Below, one piece after another: positions 56,201-64,000 of a DNA stretch of 64,000 bases. Under the pieces are notes generated by a model. It was given only the letters and a program-made list of their open reading frames with translations. It did not search any database and was not told where the DNA came from. The DNA is from Acaryochloris sp. CCMEE 5410 (GTDB taxonomy: Bacteria > Cyanobacteriota > Cyanobacteriia > Thermosynechococcales > Thermosynechococcaceae). The translations under genes and the position numbers were made by a program. Positions within the stretch are counted from its first letter, which is position 1. Each line of letters opens with the position of its first letter. The stretch spans positions 1,612,001-1,676,000 of the forward strand of contig NZ_AFEJ02000001.1 of assembly GCF_000238775.2 (NCBI RefSeq). The letters run 5' to 3'.

Positions 56201-57377
56201 TCTCTACAAGAAGGGGCGAACCGACCGTGATAAGCTTTGTTGCCCATGACTTGCACCCAACTCCACAAGCTTGATGAGCTGACGGATAAACCACTCCACT
56301 GACTCAGCATCCAACTGGCCAGTTCATAGGGCATAAATAGACTTAACAAGCAGCCTAGACGAACCAATTCTTCACTGCTGTGCTGATAGGAGGTAATCCC
56401 AATGGATTGATCCAAAGGAGCGGATAGACTACCTGGACACCTGTGGGGACAACGACCCACCCGTCGCTTTCAGGCAATATTCCCACCAGTGTCTGCATCT
56501 GACGAGATTCCCATCCCTTCGAGTGCAAGCGGGTTCCGCAAGTGGGACACCTCGGCCATTCCAATACTGTTTTTGCTCGCCGTGAGAGTTCATCCTCCAG
56601 AAGCCAGCGAGCCAAAAACAAACCCATTTGCAGAACGATATAAACCATCTGACTCAGGCTGGGTGCTTCTTTGAGTGCTTCGACCTGTTCTAGAAATTCG
56701 TGATGCTCTAGTACGGTTGGCAATTGCGATGTTAGGCTCATGACAAGTTTTTGATTCGGGTACAGGATCTATTGTCCTTGACCCGTTTTTCTTTGAGCCA
56801 TACATCCCCGATTCTGTGCTTACGCCCCTTTGAAGAATCATTGGGTAACTCAGCCGAAAGATCCTTGATTGGGGTGGTTAAACTAGACGACCATTTCCAA
56901 ATCGTTCAATTTTTCGGTACTGCTGCCGGGAACTACGAACTGAGTAACGCCGATATTATCGATAAGCTACGCGCCTGGGAAAAGCTCTGCGACTTTGAAA
57001 TCATGGGTGGAGGAGGAGACACTCTAGAATTGGCCTTCAAAACCCTGCCCGAGGACCGATTAGCCTTTGCAGAAGACGTTTATGACTTTTGTCCTGACTT
57101 GATGGATCAGGGATATGTGGGACCACCATTAGGGGAAGGGGCCACTATGGAAGATTTTGCAGAAGCAATGGACGAGCAAACCGTAGAAGACTTAGTTGAT
57201 TATTTAGAGCGGAATATGGCTGTGGGATTCTGGTGGGATTAGGTGAGACGTTTTGCGATCGCTAATTCTGAATCTTTTGAGTAAGTTTTAGAGCGTGAAG
57301 TACCCCCTCTCCATGAAGATGAAACTGGATCCGTGCGAATGGGAAATTCACGAGTACTGCTAGAGATCGTCATTCGG

Positions 57378-58646
57378 CTGAAGGGGCGACATGCCCGCTG
57401 CCCCTTTGCTATTTGTGCAATAACCAGATAAATAAGAAAAAAGATGGGCTGCAAATGATGTCTCTCCAGCTCACCTTATTGACAATGATATTGCCACTAT
57501 ACCAACCCCATTTACGCCGTCAACTGTCTCCTGCCCAGTATCTTCTCCTTGAGATTCTGGTTCATCTTTACAAACGCTTCGCTGTGTCAAAATCGAGACC
57601 CTAGCAGAAGGACTGCCACTGCCGATTCTATTGAGAGTCGCCGAAAAAATACAACGGTTCTTCTCCTTACCGACCCTTGAACTTGAAACGCTTTGGCTAC
57701 CGCTGGTTGAACTGTGGCTGAGCAAGCAGTACCCTCAAGGCTCCCAGCTTTATGTCGTCATCGACCGTACCAGTTGGGGTGTGATTAATCTATTGATGGT
57801 GAGCGTGGTCTGGCAACATCGCGCTATTCCCATATGGTGTGAAGCGCTCGCTAAAAAGGGCAGCAGCAACTATGACGAGCAAACGGCTATTTTGAGCAAC
57901 GTCATTCGCCATTTATCCGCCTATCGTCTGGTTATCCTCGGTGACCGAGAGTTTTGTTCCGTCAAGCTCGGACAGTGGTTAGCTCAACAGAAGGTCCACT
58001 TTTGTCTGCGCCTCAAGCAGAATACCGAAGTGTCTATGGACCAGCAGTTTACTCAACAACTTCAACAGTTTGGCCTTGCCCCTGGTCAAAAGCTGTTTCT
58101 CAATGATGTACGCGTCACTCAGGCTAAAGGCTTTGGACACTTCAATGTGGCCGCCAAATGGAAACGACGCTATCACGGCTTTGCGCCTGATGAAGCCTGG
58201 TTTATCCTCACGAACTTCTGTGACCTCAACAGCGCTATCGTCAGCTATCAAAAACGCTTCTGTATCGAAGAAATGTTCCGCGACTTCAAACAGGGAGGCT
58301 ATTGCCTCGAAGGCTCTCAAGCGATGGAAGAGCGTTTGGTTGCGATTGTCATTCTGATTGCCATTGCCTATACCAGTGCAGCCCTGCAAGGGCAAAGTCT
58401 TAAGCAAAAAGGACTCCAGCGCTACATTACTAGACCCGAATCTCCCACCTCACCGAACAAGCGTCATAGTGCATTCCGAGTCGGACTCTCTGCTCATCTG
58501 TGGGCGATAACAGGGGATGGAGTTCTAGCTCGATTGGTGGATGAGCTGATGAAACTCTCTCCCAATAAGCTACCTGAATATCAACGGGGGATGAGAGCGA
58601 TGGAGCTTGTCTGTGCTGGGGTATAGTTGCCATGTCGCCCCTGCAG
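57378..58646 (+). mobile_element. IS4-family insertion sequence
   Basis: 1269 bp with ends CTGAAGGGGCGACATGCC and, inverted, CTGCAGGGGCGACATGGC, and a 9-bp duplication GTCATTCGG (57369-57377 and 58647-58655). It splits the DUF433 gene in the VIR-AFQDG segment. Confidence 0.92.
57455..58626 (+). pseudogene. IS4 transposase, one frameshift
   Basis: N-terminal MSLQLTLLTMILPLYQPHLRRQLSPAQY in one frame, then a shift near 57580 to VKIETLAEGLPLPILLRVAEKIQRFF and the rest to 58626. Catalytic features: VIDRTSWG, LGDREFCSVKLGQWL and the YREK-like signature YQKRFCIEEMFRDFKQGGY (about 58248-58304). Apart from the single shift the enzyme looks complete, so a sequencing error or translational frameshifting should be considered. 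Confidence 0.85.
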
Positions 58647-59271
58647 GTCATTCGGGCCTTTCAGGATGGTGCGTCTCCTGAATCCATTTTTCATCGGTAT
58701 TCCACCCTATCCTTGTCCGATATTGACAACACAATCCGGTTATTATCTTCGTCATCAAAAAAACAGTAGAGACGGACTTAAAACAAAGAGAACAATTAGC
58801 TGAATCTTTACAACAGCGTTTATCCACTATTCAGCCCGGATTGAGTTCTATCCGTCCTCATTTGCTCTCCCAACAGAATCCATAAAAGCAGCTATGCCTT
58901 ACCCACAAGTGGATTAAACGCATATGCAGAAGCATTTTTGGTGCTAAGACAAATGTTTCAATATCCCGTAGATTGGCCTTTTCCACAGCATCGTCAACGA
59001 CAGAATAGGGGTTCAACCTCCTCGCCGTGCCCACTAGGCATTCTCTGGGGCAAAGAATAAGGGGGGTTAGCTCACCTATTAGACGACAATCGAGCTGACG
59101 GATTAATGACGATGTCGTGTCGGCTATAGCTATGAAGAAACCAGCCATCCCCTGAGAGGGATAAAACAAAATCTCAATTCTCTAGAAACGATGTGTGAGA
59201 TCGCGTTTCTAGAATTTAATCTCAAGAAAAAAGACACTTTTAACATCCCCATTCGATAGAGGGCTGTACAA

Positions 59272-60830
59272 GTGCCTAACAAAACAATTGATTCCTATCA
59301 TACTCGTGTTTATATGAACGGAAGAGACCTCGGCTTGAAACAAGCTGATGCAGCTTACATTGCCGAAATATCCCCCGAACCGGCCAACGAATTGAGGCCG
59401 GTACCCATCAACCTAATCGCGGCCGCATGCAGGACCAACGCACCGTCCCTGACCCTTGGCGGATGTGTGGGAAGACGAGCTAGAGCCAATGCTGCGTCGA
59501 GATCCGCGCCTCAAACCCATGACCCTGTACGAGTATCTGCAGGATAAATATCCAGGCCAGTATCCCCAAGTCCTGCGGACCCTGCAACGTCGGGTAAGAA
59601 CGTGGAAAGCCTTGCATGGTCCGAGCCCTGAAGTGATGTTTGAACTACGTCATGAACCAGGGGTACAAGGGTTCTCCGATTTTACAGAACTCAAGGGCAT
59701 CACGATTACCATTGCCGGTAAACCGTTTGAGCATCTGATATACCATTACCGTCTGGGATATAGCGGCTGGCGATATGCCCAGATTATCCAAGGAGGCGAA
59801 AGCTTTGTCGCCCTTTCAGAAGGATTACAAAATGCCTTTGAAGCCTGTGGAGGTGTTCCTAAACAGCATCGTACCGATAGTTTGAGTGCAGCCTATCGCA
59901 ACATGGGCGGCCGTCGGTCCAAAAATCTCACGCGTTTGTACGACGAACTGTGTGACCACTATCGGCTAGAACCCACTCGTAACAACAAAGGTATAGCCCA
60001 TGAAAACGGTTCAATCGAGTCTCCCCATGGTCATTTGAAGAACCGAATTAAGCAGGCGATCTATCTGCGCGGCAGTGCAGATTTACGAGCGTTGCTGAAT
60101 ATCAAGCCTTGATTGATGCACAGGTCGCCAAGTTAAATCAGCAGTGCCAAACCAAGTATGAGCAGGAAAAGAGCATCTGCAACCCTTACCTAAATATCGA
60201 ACCCCTGACTATGAAGTGCTCACGGCCAAAGTCAGCAAACGCAGCACCATTGATGTCCGCTGCATTCTATACACCGTTCCTTCTCGGCTAATTGGCCGTC
60301 AATTGGAACTGCATCTATACCACGACCGGATTGTCGGCTATCTGGAACGACACCCGGTTGTGGAACTGCCAAGAAAACGCGTCAGTGGCAAAGGCAAACG
60401 TCGAGACCGTTGCATCAACTATCGCCATGTGATTGGTTCAATGCGATTGAAGCCTCGTGCTTTTATCTATTGCACCTGGCAATCAGACCTACTTCCCAAT
60501 CCTGAATACCGCCAAATTTGGAAACAGCTCAAAGCTCAATTTGACCTGGAGCAGGCTGCCAAAATCATCGTTGAAGGTCTCTATATTGCTGCAGTTCAAG
60601 ATAAAGAGCAGGCCGTAGCAGCATACTTACAGCAGCAACTCCAGGCGTCCAGTCTCACCCTCAATCGCCTGAAAAAGCAGTTTGAGCCTCCTCAGATGAA
60701 GCAGGTTCCTGACCTCAGCATTGAACAACATTCCCTCGACCTTTATGACAAACTCCTCCCCTCCTACTCAGTCCCCGCTAAGCCCCTACCAACACCTGAG
60801 CCTCTATTTAAAAAAGCTCAGGCTCTCCCA
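59272..60830 (+). pseudogene. istA-like transposase, frameshifted
   Basis: Starts about 59272 (KTIDSYHTRVYMNGRDLGLKQADAAYIAEIS), shifts near 59380-59450, then runs ADVWEDELEPMLRRDPRLKPMTLYEYL through FSDFTELKGITITIAGKPFEHLI and NNKGIAHENGSIESPHGHLKNRI (DDE domain) to 60112, and shifts again to VDVRC-type C-terminal sequence (SKRSTIDVRCILYTVPSRLIG...KIIVEGLYIAAVQDKEQAVAAYL) to about 60830. All parts of IstA are present but not in one frame. Confidence 0.8.
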
Positions 60831-61561
60831 CATGCTGACCCATTGGGAATCTATCGAATCCCAAGCTATGCAGGAAAGCTGGTCCTATGCGGAATTCTTA
60901 CTGGCCTTGTGCGAAACGGAAACTCAACGAAGAGAACAAGCTCGTCTAAAGCGAGCTCTCACCGAAGCCAGACTCCCAAACGCAAAAGTTTTACCAACTT
61001 TGACTTTAGCCATTGCCCCCAGCTCAATCCAGCTCCCTTAATGCAATTAGCCGCAGATCCAGGGTGGTTGGAGCGGGCCGAGAACTGCCTCCTTCTGGGG
61101 CCTTCGGGCGTTGGAAAAACACATTTGGCTACTGGGGTCTCCCAAAAGATGCTGGAGTTTGGTAAACGGGTGAAGTTCTTTGCAGCCAATGCATTGGTCC
61201 AACAATTGCAACAGGCTAAGCTCCAACTGCAGCTGCATCCGGTGCTCAAAAACTGGACCGCTATGATCTATTGGTCTTGGATGACTTGGGCTATTGCAAA
61301 AAGTCGGAAGCGGAAACATCCGTTCTGTTTGAATTAATTGCGCATCGCTATGAACGTAAGAGTTTGTTGATTACAGCCAACCAACCCTTTAGCCAGTGGG
61401 ACGACATCTTTACTGATTCGATGATGGCGGTGGCTGCCATTGATCGCTTAATTCATCACGGTTTGATTATCGAAATTCAAGCCGATAGTTATCGACGTAA
61501 ATCAGCGACTCAGAGGACTACTCAAACTCAGTCTCAACCTCAAAAATCTCAGTCCAAATAA
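60721..61561 (+). pseudogene. istB-like ATPase, frameshifted
   Basis: IS21 helper ATPase. N-terminal part (LYLKKLRLSHMLTHWESIESQAMQESWSYAEFLLALCETE) in the frame of 60721, P-loop part (LLLGPSGVGKTHLATGVSQKML, about 61090-61155) in a second frame, and Walker B plus C-terminus (LVLDDLGYCKKSEAETSVLFELIAHRYERKSLLITANQPF) in a third. Two frameshifts. It overlaps the end of istA, as is usual. Confidence 0.82.
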
Positions 61562-61805
61562 TCGAGCGATCACAGGTTGTCATTTCGATCACGGGTTGTC
61601 GTTTTGATCTGAAAGTGTCGTGTTAGGTCTGAAAAAGAGCTAGCGCAAAGGAGGTGTGCGCCAAATAATACGGTTCAATTTTAGGGGCTGATCCGACTTT
61701 TGGTTGTCGCGACATCGCCTATGGGGTTGACATCCAATACTCACCTCAAGTCTTTTGCTGGTAAGTACTTCAGGACTTGTGGGTAAGGCATAGATAAAAG
61801 CAGAG

Positions 61806-61910
61806 ATGCTGTGCTTGTTGAGTGACGAATACTTCAACGGTGACATTGCTCGGGGTCTACTACTCCGTCACCCCAATCTTGATTTGCTTCGAGTTCAAGA
61901 TGTAGGTTGA
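61806..61910 (+). pseudogene. DUF5615 PIN-like toxin, N-terminal fragment
   Basis: 34 codons, MLCLLSDEYFNGDIARGLLL then RHPNLDLLRVQDVG and a stop. This is the N-terminus of the PIN-like DUF5615 family (normally about 110-120 residues; the SDE Asp is a conserved acidic residue). Removing the 58892-61793 element puts its ATG 8 nt after the DUF433 stop, the usual gene order of this toxin-antitoxin pair. The C-terminal two-thirds are missing and are not found beyond the next IS. Confidence 0.72.
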
Positions 61911-61939
61911 AAATTAGTCAATAAAATTAGAGAAGTATT

Positions 61940-63198
61940 CAGGGCAACCGCACATAGTTCTTCATGAAGAAGGTATAACCTTGTCAGCAGCGCTGAGGAG
62001 TTTGAGCAAGTATTCGTCATCCCAACCCGCCTTGAGCCGTTTTGCCTTAACCCCACATTTCGCAGTTGACTCTTGCTGCAGCAAATTAGCAGCAATATGA
62101 CGAATAACAGACAGGTTTTGAGCACTGTATCCCTGACAAGCCCGAAGCTTATCTTCACGAAAGCCCACATCCAAAATCCAGTGCAACTGATTTTCAATCC
62201 CCAATGAGAGCGCACAGCATCGGCAAACCGTTGTGCATCACTCTCAATGCTCAAAAGGTAATAGCGCTGCTGAAGTGTTCCTGGGTGTCCTGGCTGACGA
62301 CGACACGATTCAACACACCCAATCGACTTCAATTGAGCCCAACGCTCAGCCCCCAGTAAGTAATCGGTTTGCCCCATTGTCCAATAGGTACGATGTTCAA
62401 TTCGCCCATGCCCTTTCTCGACGGTTGATAGCTATCATGCTCAATCCCTGAAATTGAGTCTGACAAGCATGCTCAAACAGTTGCACTACATCGGTATATA
62501 AATCCCCTTGATTGCCTTGAGGGCCAACACATAATCACCTTCGCCCTCAATAATCGTCTCAGCAATCGCTGTTTGACAGCCCATTGCATCAATACTGACC
62601 AATGCTCCTTCTAGATCTAAAACTTTCAGTAATTCAGGGATAGCCGTAATCTCATTGGATTTCTCATCAACGGTTCGTTGACCTAAAACGAGATGATTGT
62701 GGCTCGCCCATGCACTGACCATGTGAATCAAGCTGCGCTGCTCACCTGGCGCAAATGCTCCGCGCAGCGTCTTACCATCAATGGCAACAAGTGCCCCTTC
62801 GCTCAATTTATAGATCGCTTGAGTCCAATTGAGAAAGCATTGCTGCAATTGTTGAGGTTTCAATCTGGCAAAGACCCATTCGAAGGTGTCATGGGAGGGA
62901 ATGCCGTTTGGCAATGCTAGCCATTGCTTTAACCACTGGGCTTTGGAACGACCATAATTGGACACCTCCACCCAATTATCCGCTCCACAAAGGACGGCAC
63001 ATAGGGTGATGATGACGATGTCTTCTAGCTGATACTCTATGCGATGGGCTGCTCGTGGGTCGTCTAGGTCGCTGAAGTGTTCAATAATTGAGGCAAAGGG
63101 GGAGGATGTCATGGCTTGCTGAGTGTTGCTTTTGAGGCATTATCCTCCGACCTCTTCCTATTCGACTACTTTGTTAACTTCTATGTGCGGTTGCCCTG
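61940..63198 (-). mobile_element. ISAs1-family insertion sequence (copy 2)
   Basis: 1259 bp with perfect inverted ends CAGGGCAACCGCACATAG and a 10-bp duplication GAGAAGTATT (61930-61939 and 63199-63208). Different from copy 1 in sequence but with the same CAGGG ends and duplication length. It lies in the space between the toxin fragment and the M48-like gene. Confidence 0.92.
61977..63112 (-). pseudogene. ISAs1 transposase, frameshifted (copy 2)
   Basis: N-terminal 63112-62486: SIIEHFSDLDDPRAAHRIEYQLEDIVIITLCAVLCGADNW, then VAIDGKTLRGAF and VSIDAMGCQTAIAETII. After a shift near 62500 it runs through HRTYWTMGQTDYLLGAERW, and after another near 62200 through GIENQLHWILDVGFREDKLRACQ to its stop near 61977. 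At least two frameshifts in an otherwise full-length ISAs1 transposase. Confidence 0.88.
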
Positions 63199-63255
63199 GA
63201 GAAGTATTCTACATAGGCTGGGAATCTATTACGCTTCAGCTATTTAGGGAGAGAG

Positions 63256-64000
63256 CTACTTCCGACGAAACAGGAGAGACTGTTCAATTTGGCGGATCTT
63301 CTTGCCTAATTTTCCAGACTGAGGATGATTCAGAATGATGATATAAGCCTCTGTCGTAAACTGCAGGTTATTTATTAATTGTTCAATTAATTTGTTTGCA
63401 GCCGTTTCACTTTCAAACAACTCTCGTTTGCGAACCACACCCATGATGCAAAACCGCTCTTCTGGAAACATCTCAACAACTTTCTCGACCAGATAGGCTT
63501 CTTTTACCTGAGGATAAGTCTGCACCTGTTGAATCAATGAATCGATTTCGGACTGATCTAGAGTATGGGGTTTAAATTGATGATGCTCAGAGACTGTAGC
63601 CCTTTCGGTTTGGGCTTTTTGTAAGCATAGTTGATGTTGTTCAGCGCGCTCTAGGTACTTTTGGGCTTGCTCAGCCTGCTCTTGCTTAAGGTGGAAATTG
63701 TATAACAACTCACAGCCATCGATCACCCAATCGATCCTCTGGTCAATCGCTTTTTCAAGACAAGTGATACCTGCAGCATCTTCCTTCTTCAGCAGTACTT
63801 GACCAAGGGCATAGTTAGCTGCAGCATGATCAGGTTGTCTTTCTAGTACCGCTTGCAGTAAAGGCAATGCCTCATTCTCATCCCTCATTTCCAATGTATA
63901 GTAGGCCCGTTCCCAAGCCTCTTGATCTGTAAGTCGGCGCGTTTTAATCGCTTGCTCTAGACAGTTGAGCTTGTCCTGAATATCTGACAGATAGGCAAAA
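63256..64000 (-). CDS. M48-type metallopeptidase with TPR region, C-terminal part (partial)
   Basis: The frame is open from the right edge to the stop at 63256 (248 codons seen). It contains TPR-like helices (EALPLLQAVLERQPDHAAANYALGQVLLKKEDAAGI) and a C-terminal alpha/beta domain (PQVKEAYLVEKVVEMFPEERFCIMGVVRKREL...YIIILNHPQSGKLGKKI). From memory this matches the C-terminal half of cyanobacterial M48 (Ste24/HtpX-like) proteins; the catalytic HExxH part would lie to the right of the window, so the peptidase call cannot be checked here. The IS-rich region ends just downstream of its stop. Confidence 0.65.
   Translation of the reverse strand, partial: FAYLSDIQDKLNCLEQAIKTRRLTDQEAWERAYYTLEMRDENEALPLLQAVLERQPDHAAANYALGQVLLKKEDAAGITCLEKAIDQRIDWVIDGCELLYNFHLKQEQAEQAQKYLERAEQHQLCLQKAQTERATVSEHHQFKPHTLDQSEIDSLIQQVQTYPQVKEAYLVEKVVEMFPEERFCIMGVVRKRELFESETAANKLIEQLINNLQFTTEAYIIILNHPQSGKLGKKIRQIEQSLLFRRK

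Larger units (their letters stand above)
53503..56741 (-). pseudogene. ISKra4 transposase, split and frameshifted
   Basis: N-terminal part from 56741 (LTSQLPTVLEHHEFLEQVEAL...CPTCGTRLHSKGWESRQMQTLVG) continues after a frameshift near 56480 as GRCPHRCPGS...MPYELASWMLSQW to 56194. The inner IS1634 copy follows. The C-terminal part resumes from 54272 (LSALPLAIAADGVMVPFRP), with further shifts, to IPLGSGMVESACKWLIQQRFKG (about 53600) and 53503. The GSGMVESACKW motif identifies the family. Several frameshifts; not functional. Confidence 0.82.
53459..56828 (-). mobile_element. ISKra4-family element carrying a nested IS1634 element
   Basis: 3370 bp in total. Imperfect 23-bp inverted ends (53459-53481 and 56806-56828) both begin GGGGCGTA and close with ATCGGGG; they are flanked by TTTGAA at 53453-53458 and 56829-56834. 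Without the inner element it would be about 1.5 kb, normal for ISKra4. The transposase is in pieces on the minus strand. Confidence 0.85.
53066..57242 (+). pseudogene. DUF4253 protein gene interrupted by an ISKra4 element
   Basis: Coding pieces 53066-53458 and 56835-57242 join at a 6-bp duplication (TTTGAA) to give 801 nt, 266 residues, in frame. The start is TTG 53066 or, more naturally, ATG 53084. The C-terminal part (LSNADIIDKLRAWEKLCDFEIMG, AEDVYDFCPDLMDQG, final FWWD) matches DUF4253, a domain of unknown function. The N-terminal part is unfamiliar. It lies 75 bp after the helicase gene on the same strand and may have been transcribed with it. Broken at present. Confidence 0.8.
57285..58885 (+). 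pseudogene. DUF433 antitoxin gene, interrupted by IS4
   Basis: Left piece from about 57285: LEREVPPLHEDETGSVRMGNSRVLLEIVIR; right piece from 58656: AFQDGASPESIFHRYSTLSLSDIDNTI, then in shifted frames YYLRHQ and KQREQLAESLQQRLSTIQPGL to the stop at 58885. This is the DUF433 family, VapB-like antitoxins usually followed by a DUF5615 PIN-like toxin. No start codon is in frame on the left, and there are two frameshifts after the IS4 copy, so it was decaying independently. Its partner lies at 61806. Confidence 0.78.
59229..61624 (+). mobile_element. IS21-family element, degenerate, nested
   Basis: About 2.4 kb with istA- and istB-like genes. The right end has three tandem 19-bp units starting at 61568, 61587 and 61606 (the middle one is GATCACGGGTTGTCGTTTT), as expected for multiple IstA binding sites. 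The left end has a related inverted GACACTTT near 59233. No target duplication could be assigned, so borders are approximate. Confidence 0.75.
58892..61793. mobile_element. Element with perfect 19-bp inverted repeats, carrying a nested IS21
   Basis: 2902 bp. Perfect terminal repeats CTATGCCTTACCCACAAGT (58892-58910; inverted at 61775-61793) and a perfect 10-bp duplication ATAAAAGCAG (58882-58891 and 61794-61803). Without the IS21 it is about 0.5 kb with no recognisable transposase; short minus-strand frames (58858-59169 and 61640-61846) match nothing I know. It therefore looks like a non-autonomous, MITE-like element. It sits exactly between the DUF433 stop and the DUF5615 start. Confidence 0.85.

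Noticed and set aside
56751-57242. Intact 163-residue DUF4253 gene
   Set aside because: The first ~28 residues lie inside the ISKra4 terminal region; the true gene continues from 53066-53458.
58858-59169. Small minus-strand gene within the MITE-like element
   Set aside because: Runs across the element's terminal repeat and into the host gene; no recognisable family, probably chance.
45550-63198. Integrative element or prophage
   Set aside because: No integrase, tRNA attachment site, phage structural gene or overall flanking repeat is visible; each IS is explained by its own ends.

Overview
The window looks like chromosome from an oxygenic cyanobacterium. It carries a ChlH-type chelatase subunit, a SipA (DUF3148) regulator, a cyanobacterial AbrB regulator, a GGPP synthase and scattered HIP1 octamers (GCGATCGC, for example at 3601 and 5985). 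The heavy load of decaying insertion sequences would fit an Acaryochloris-like genome, but that genus is inference. No rRNA, tRNA, integrase or CRISPR array was seen.

Layout. 1-10 kb holds housekeeping genes: chlH-like (C-terminal part off the left edge), an orphan HicB antitoxin, a DUF212 membrane protein, crtE, folD, sipA, two M16 peptidase subunits and thrB. 10-25 kb is a surface-polysaccharide locus, all on the minus strand. In transcription order it has a repeat-rich beta-barrel protein, a one-domain DUF3131 protein, a three-domain DUF3131 protein, a cellulose-synthase-like glycosyltransferase with an RsbW-like ATPase domain inserted in its catalytic region, and, after 1.3 kb of AT-rich DNA, a Wzc-like co-polymerase/ATPase. 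25-38 kb holds glmU, cyAbrB, topA, a CDP-alcohol phosphatidyltransferase, a PII paralogue with an altered T-loop, a HipA-like kinase, 1-Cys peroxiredoxin, a remA-like gene, gmk and the NFACT/RqcH homologue. 38-45 kb has a STAS protein and a tight four-gene operon MoxR-MoxR-DUF58-transglutaminase.

45-63 kb is an insertion-sequence graveyard laid over accessory genes. Removing each element with one copy of its target duplication restores the host genes. Three elements (IS1-like, IS701/IS4-like, ISAs1) sit in series inside one gene. The rebuilt 4053-nt reading frame encodes a 1350-residue protein: N-terminal helical/HTH segments, four treble-clef zinc-ribbon repeats, a SNF2-type helicase and a C-terminal Rrp8-like methyltransferase. 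An ISKra4 element, itself split by an IS1634 element, interrupts a DUF4253 gene that also rebuilds in frame (266 residues). A DUF433/DUF5615 toxin-antitoxin pair is broken by an IS4 element and by a 2.9-kb nested element (a ~0.5-kb MITE-like element carrying an IS21 copy); a second ISAs1 copy sits just downstream. The window ends in the C-terminal part of an M48-type metallopeptidase/TPR protein.

The strongest candidates for an undescribed system are the zinc-ribbon/SNF2/Rrp8 protein and the glycosyltransferase with the embedded ATPase. All names come from reading motifs by eye; no database search was run.
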